From NCBI GenBank assembly GCA_016703965.1, contig JADJBB010000008.1, positions 1 through 11,571 on the forward strand: DNA of 11,571 nucleotides. The letters run 5' to 3'. The position numbers and the translations under genes are program-made. Below are positions 7,061 to 11,571 of this stretch, in pieces. Under the pieces are notes generated by a model. That model did no database searches and was not told where the DNA came from. It worked only from the letters and a program-made list of their open reading frames with translations. Every line of letters starts with the position of its first letter. The stretch's first letter is position 1. This DNA comes from Acidobacteriota bacterium. Its GTDB lineage: Bacteria; Acidobacteriota; Blastocatellia; Pyrinomonadales; Pyrinomonadaceae.

Positions 7061-9612
7061 ATGAGAAACAAGCCGAACATGTGGACTAATGCGACAAGAT
7101 CAATTCTGGTCATTTTCGCATTAGTTCTCATGTCGGAAATATCTTTGAGCCAACCCGGTTCACAGAACATATCTAAGCTATATTCAAAGGGATACTTTGA
7201 AGAAGTAGCCAAACTCGCCCCTTTTCAAATCTCGCGACTCTCACAATCCGGACGATTGGCAGAAGCATCTCATATAGCCTTTCTAACTTGTCGGACTTTC
7301 GTCCAACTGGGTCGATATGATGAAGCTGCTCAGGTTGTTGATCCATTCATTTCCGATCCCAAACTACGAACTCGCTTTCCCGACTCTGTCGCATCTCTTT
7401 ACCTATGTAAGGCAGCAGTTTCTCGTTCAAAGCGTGATTTTGGAGCGGCGCTTGAAAACCTGCGACTAGCGAAGTCGATATCGGCAAATGACTCCGGATC
7501 GCTAGCCGCTTACCAGTTGGAAGTCGGTCGGACCCTGTATTCAGCGGGTCATGATTTTGCAGCGATCATATGGCTGGAAAAAGCTGAGAAAGAGGCTCTG
7601 GCAATCGGCAACATTTCGATTTACTATGATGCACTACGATTTCTGAGCTTAGCTTGGACTGCGAAATTCTACTACGCCAATGCACTGAGTTATGCGGAAA
7701 GATTAGTTGCGAAATCTTCGATAGGAGAATTCGAACATCGAAACCGAATCGCGCATCTTGAATTAGCGAACCTACTCGATGTCACCGGCCAGCCGCAACG
7801 AGCGAAGGACCTGTATCTCAAGGGCCTGGACCTTTCGACTCGAGCTAGAGTGAACTATCACGCCGGACAGTTCCTTTCTAGCCTCTTACTGCGATCGTTA
7901 TATGAGAATGATATTGAAGCCGCTAAGAACTACCTGGCAAGATTGGAATCAATCGATAAAGAAAAGCAATTTAGTTTTGAGCGTCTTCTTGGAAGGGCCT
8001 TGGTCGAGAACTTTAATGGAAATCGATCACTTTCCGAGGAGTATTTTTCAAGGATTGTAAGCGAAAAAGGCAGTTCCGAATTCATTGTGCCCTATTGGAG
8101 AAGCACGATTGCTGAGCGAGATCAGGACTGGAAAGCACTTGTTACGAATGCGCATTATCTGCGTAAATTGACGGAACAGGAGAACTTTCAAGACGACCTT
8201 CCCCAGATTTATTACAAACTCGCATTGGGTTCATGGCGGCTACGCGAAGAGCAATCTGCGAGGGAACACGCGGCAAAATCACTCTCCTTATTTGAGCCTT
8301 TTCGAAACACTCCTATCGTTGATCTTTCGATTGCAATGATGGAGGTTCACCATTCCCTCTATCGACTACTCAGCGAGATTGAGGTAGCTGGCAATCCCGC
8401 GAAAGCCTTTGAGTATTCTGAGCTTCTTAAGGCAAATCTGCTTAGAGACAGAATCGAACGATCGGCCCTTAAGCCACGCCCTGATCTATCCGACGCAATC
8501 CGAAACCAACTTTTTACGACTTCTCGCAACTACGCCGAAGGAAAAGAAAATGAAGAGGCTCTAACAAAGCTGGAAAACGGCATCGTAGCCGAGAAACAAA
8601 CAGCGAGCCAACAAACTCAGGATTTCTCGACGCAGGGTTTGAAACTTCCGGAAGACGTGGCAATCGTCTCCTACGAATTCACGCCATCAGGTGAACTCCT
8701 AGCATTTGTTCTTGAATCGGCAAAGCCGTTGCGTGCCGTCAAACTTACCGTCAATGACGTACAGGCCACAAAACTCGCCTCAGAAACTCAAACTAAGATA
8801 AAGGATCGTATTTTCTTCAAGGTCGATGGGAAGAAACTCTACGATCTATTACTGAAACCGTTGGACTTGAACTCAAGTAACATAGTTATCGTCCCCGACA
8901 AACAATTGTGGAGAATACCATTCCATGCCCTAAGCCCAGACGGTAATAAGTACTTGATCGAGACGAATACGGTTTCGTATTCGCCGTCTGTTTATTTGCT
9001 AAAGCAACAACTCTATCGGAACCGCCAAATAGACAAACTATTCAGATCTTTGCGAATGATACTTTCAACCGTCAGAAACTAGCCTATGTGAACAACGAGG
9101 CGATAAGTATTGGAAAGTTATTCGGAATCCTCCTCGACTGAATGCCGCCAAATCGGATTTCCTCAAATCTTCGGCGGACGCTGACATCCTACATTTTTCT
9201 ATGCATGCTCAACTCGATGGCGATAATCCTCTATCTTCATTTCTTGCCTTTCAGCAGAATGCCGCAGACTCAGGCAAACTAACCGTCAACGATCTCCTTT
9301 CGGTCCGCCTCAAACCAAAAAACTTAGCATTCCTCGCATCTTGTGACACCAGCAAAGTCCATAACGGCGAAGGTCTGGTTAGTATTCCATGGGCATTGCT
9401 GGGTTCTGGTAGTTCATCGGTAGTCTCGTCGCAATGGGAAGCAAGCGATCGTGCAACCCAAAAATTCAGTGGAATTTTTTACCGAGAACTTCTTAAAGGG
9501 TCATCGACGGCGTCGTCACTCCAAGCAGCGGCAATCGAAATGATTGACGATAAGTCATCGGGGATCCCGGGGGCGGACTTCGGGGGGGGGGGTCCTTGGA
9601 GATTTTAGATAG
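7061..9612 (+). CDS. Secreted TPR-CHAT caspase-like cysteine protease (frameshifted near its end)
   Basis: About 850-residue CHAT-domain protein, a caspase-related cysteine peptidase with an N-terminal helical-repeat array for target binding. A signal peptide covers about residues 1-30 (ILVIFALVLMSEISLS). TPR-like helical pairs run from about 40 to 500, such as LGRYDEAAQVV and QPQRAKDLYLKGLDL. The CHAT domain starts near 532 (VAIVSYEFTPSGELLAFVLE). The frame breaks near 9044 (LF-x-IFANDTFNRQKLAYVNN) and again near 9124 (LFG-NPPRLNAAKSDF), then DADILHFSMHA supplies the catalytic His (CAT 9204-9206). FLASCDTS supplies the Cys (TGT 9342-9344), followed by GEGLVSIPWALLGSGSSSVVSSQW. The tail changes frame again at an 11-G run (9582-9592) and most plausibly ends VLGDFR with TAG at 9610-9612. 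Both catalytic residues are intact. The breaks begin where the sequence becomes indel-rich generally. Confidence 0.9.
9582..9592 (+). repeat. Run of eleven G
   Basis: The homopolymer lies in the last 10 codons of the CHAT gene, where the conserved W-A-x-F...GD-R ending changes frame. It is likely a base-calling or phase-variable length site; an error is the simpler view here because other indels cluster nearby. Confidence 0.6.
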
Positions 9613-9700
9613 CCAATTGATAGGTTGAAAATCGATTAACTAAGTCCGATCGTCGAAGGCTCATCATCCTCAATGAATCTGGAAGAAGGGACCTATGATC

Positions 9701-10002
9701 TTACCCAAGGGCAGCTCTGACTCTAGGGCGATTTCGGTAAAAATCAGAATGGAATTCCGAAGGCACGTCACCACTTGTAACAAGGAGAAAATCCATGCTC
9801 GGGTACAAGCCACATAAAGCAGCTGTCGTTCGGCTATCGTAAACTTCGCGAAGATCTGATTCATCCGCGACCGAGCTGATCCGTTCCTGTGAGGGATGAC
9901 CTCATCTTCGCAGGCCATAACAACAACTGCCTTAAATTCGAGCCCCTTAGCAAGATGCATGGTTCCCACAGATACACTGCTCCAAGCGATGCTCTCTTGC
10001 AA
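9701..10002 (-). pseudogene. C-terminal tail of a UvrD-like superfamily 1 helicase (5'-truncated, frameshifted)
   Basis: About 100 residues of the 2A domain of a 3'-5' DNA helicase of the UvrD/Rep group, which would unwind DNA using ATP. Motif V-like VGTMHLAKGLEF and the following VVVMACEDEVIP lie at about 9970-9895. Through one missing and one extra base, QERISSVADESDL then REVYDSERQLLYVACTRA (motif VI) follow to about 9800. After another missing base, RDFLLVTSGDVPSEF continues to a TAA at 9701-9703. No Walker A or motifs Ia-IV are present: the upstream gene's stop is only about 15 bases before this piece. It is therefore a remnant after deletion, or the 5' part was lost in assembly. It sits immediately downstream of brxL on the same strand and converges with the CHAT gene, 88 bases away. 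Confidence 0.78.
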
Positions 10003-10016
10003 CTGGTTTCAAGAAA

Positions 10017-11571
10017 CTAAGCAGCTCCGTTTTTGAAGGCGTCCACGTTCGTTTGAAGGCACTTCCGCAAGCTGAGATCATTAGCACCCACTTCGAAATA
10101 ACTCTGCGGGGGTTGGTAAATATCTAGACCTCTGCCAATCTTGACTATCCAACCGTTATTGAGGCGGATTTGCCGATCGTGAAGATTCTCGTCAATCTTT
10201 ATATCCAAAAAGACGTTCAATTCCAGGAGACTCTGTTTCAGGTCTCCTAGTTTTGTTTGACCTTCCTTGCACGTTGGTCGCTGCATCGAATGACGTTATT
10301 AGAGTTATTTTGGAAATGGTCCCGAGCTTAACTGCCATTTCGCAAAAACGCACAAAATTCCCGATTTGATGAGTTGCCCTAATGTATGGGTCTTCTACTG
10401 TGATTTCGGTTGACCCTGGCAAATATTGGCCAACTATCGATTCATAAGTATGTCCAGTATCGCCGTACAGAATCGAATAGTGTCTCTCTTGAGGTTCAAT
10501 GAGGTTGAGCAACTACAGCTGGCGTCTCGACTTCGGGATTCAATGGCTCGTCTGAAACGTCTACAGGCACTGGTGGGTCGGGATTATAGATCTTTCCGGC
10601 ACGGAACGGAACGGCCGCCTTTTCTTCAAGTATTTTTCTAACCGGGCTTTGCGTGGCTGGTGCATTTTTTGACTCAGGGCACCATACGACAATTTCCTCT
10701 CCAGAAGAACTGGCGAATGATAGACCGATTTTCGCAAACTCATCATCCGGTTTGCGTTTGTTCATCTGCTCCTTGATGCGCCGCCGCCCTTCGACAGCGT
10801 ATTGCGTATACTCGTCAAACGCGACATCGTCTGGGGGCCCATCGGGATGCAAAATCTTTACAAGAGCACAAAGGGTACGTTTTATCGCTTTCTCATCTCG
10901 CCCCTCGATTGCGGAACCGAGCTTTACGCGTTTACTTACTTCCTCGTATCGGTTCGTGTGTTTGAATAGGTGGTGGAACGCCTCTGCCAAATAGTCAGTA
11001 ATGAACCCAAAATTGCTGGTTAGAAAATCGCTGCTATTCTTTGGCATCTCCCAGCCAGGCAAGTAGTATGAGAATCGATCCATTACAGCGAGATCCAATT
11101 CCTTCGGCAGCGGCTGGAACAGGTCGTATTCGGTCGAATTTACAATTTGCTCTATAGACAGGTCAATATTCCCATTGAAGGCCAGGCTCGCATCTGCGAT
11201 CACCTCGACGCCGCGAGAGGGCAATCCGTTTGCCATGAAGTCCTTCATGATTTGTATCGTATCCTGATCTTTGACACGAATACCGCCGACCTCATCAAAC
11301 GCAACCGTATCCCAAAAACCTACCAGGCCAACTTTGCCGCGAGCATTGTTATAAAATAGGTGGACTTAGTCGCTTGTCCGCCACTTACTAGCGTTGAATA
11401 TGGCGAGAACTCACTGAAAAATACGGATTTTCCGGTTCCGCGGGGTCCGAGCTCGATAAAATTGAAGTTAGGCTCGACGAGAGGTGCGAGCCGGGCGATG
11501 AATGACATCGAGCCACTCGTCACGTGTGAATTTCGCACGTTCCTCTGTATAGCCGCTAAAATCAAAACGGC
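10017..11571 (-). pseudogene. brxL: BrxL-type BREX AAA+ protein with C-terminal MIT_C domain (frameshifted, runs off right edge)
   Basis: BrxL is the Lon-related AAA+ ATPase of BREX phage-defence systems, a DNA-binding motor acting in the cytoplasm. The pieces on the minus strand are KFTRDEW near 11520, then LAPLVEPNFNFIELGPRGTG KS (Walker A, about 11490-11420) and LVSGGQATKST near 11390-11355. After one missing base come FYNNARGKVGLVGFWDTVAF with DEVGG (Walker B, about 11350-11280), then a continuous AAA+ lid region (11248-10680) with MKDFMANG, VMDRFSYYLPGWEMP and AVEGRRRIKEQ. A Pro-rich linker follows to about 10500. After one extra base comes a MITD1-like domain (about 10485-10017): GDTGHTYESI, EITVEDPYIR, NFVRFCEMAVK, HDRQIRLNNGWIVKIGRGLD and SLRKCLQTNVDAF. 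The interval between DEW and ARLAPLVEP looks about 20 residues short for the family. No Lon protease domain is seen. Other BREX genes would be right of the window, if present. Confidence 0.88.

Noticed and set aside
7061..9082. CHAT protein as a naturally short TPR protein ending at 9082
   Set aside because: The next frames continue the CHAT domain smoothly with the catalytic His and Cys, so the stop results from an indel.
9601..9633. Possible terminator after the CHAT gene (GATTTT...AAAATC)
   Set aside because: Only 6 bp of AT-rich stem with a loop of about 21 bases and no T-run.
10192..10512. Separate gene starting with TTG at 10512
   Set aside because: There is no ribosome site, and the reading joins to the preceding BrxL frame by removing one base, so it is treated as the BrxL C-terminus.
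10496..10512. Programmed frameshift in brxL
   Set aside because: No slippery heptamer or following stem was seen, and many unrelated indels nearby make error or decay simpler.
10653..10994. 113-codon plus-strand ORF
   Set aside because: It is antisense to the well-conserved BrxL AAA+ lid region.

Overview
The window looks like a bacterial defence island built around an intact membrane-signalling/protease operon. The base composition is moderate. The mix of a zinc-finger anti-sigma protein, a secreted S9 peptidase and a TPR-CHAT protein is common in Acidobacteriota, such as Blastocatellia, but no marker gene is present and that assignment is only a guess. No tRNA, rRNA, CRISPR array or transposase was recognised.

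Left part (1-2652, minus strand): no long open frame exists here. Reading the minus strand through single-base indels and a few stops recovers three consecutive genes of an ABC-three-component (ABC-3C) conflict system. In transcription order these are a roughly 400-residue protein with the ABC-3C C-terminal domain (2652-1451), a roughly 175-residue middle component (1436-899) and a DUF3732-type ABC ATPase that runs off the left edge (888-1). Upstream of them, around 2840-2975, is a piece with a Fis-type helix-turn-helix.

Middle part (3239-9612, plus strand): five tightly packed genes follow a probable promoter at 3079-3108. They encode an ECF-like sigma factor, a single-pass membrane anti-sigma protein with a ZAS-type HxxxCxxC motif and a fibronectin-III-like outer domain, a secreted prolyl-oligopeptidase (S9), a tiny secreted Cys-containing protein, and a secreted TPR-CHAT protein with the caspase-like His/Cys pair. 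Start and stop codons overlap or abut at three of the four junctions. The likely logic is that the sigma/anti-sigma pair senses an envelope signal and controls two exported proteases plus a small exported peptide. This unit is the best candidate for an undescribed system.

Right part (9701-11571, minus strand): this holds the C-terminal tail of a UvrD-like superfamily 1 helicase, and before it a BrxL-type BREX AAA+ protein whose C-terminus is a MITD1-like (MIT_C, phospholipase-D-fold) domain. BrxL runs off the right edge.

From 3239 to about 9040 every gene is in frame. Outside that stretch, reading-frame changes occur roughly every 50-150 bases while family motifs stay well preserved. This fits uncorrected indel errors at least as well as gene decay, so 'broken' below means broken in this sequence.
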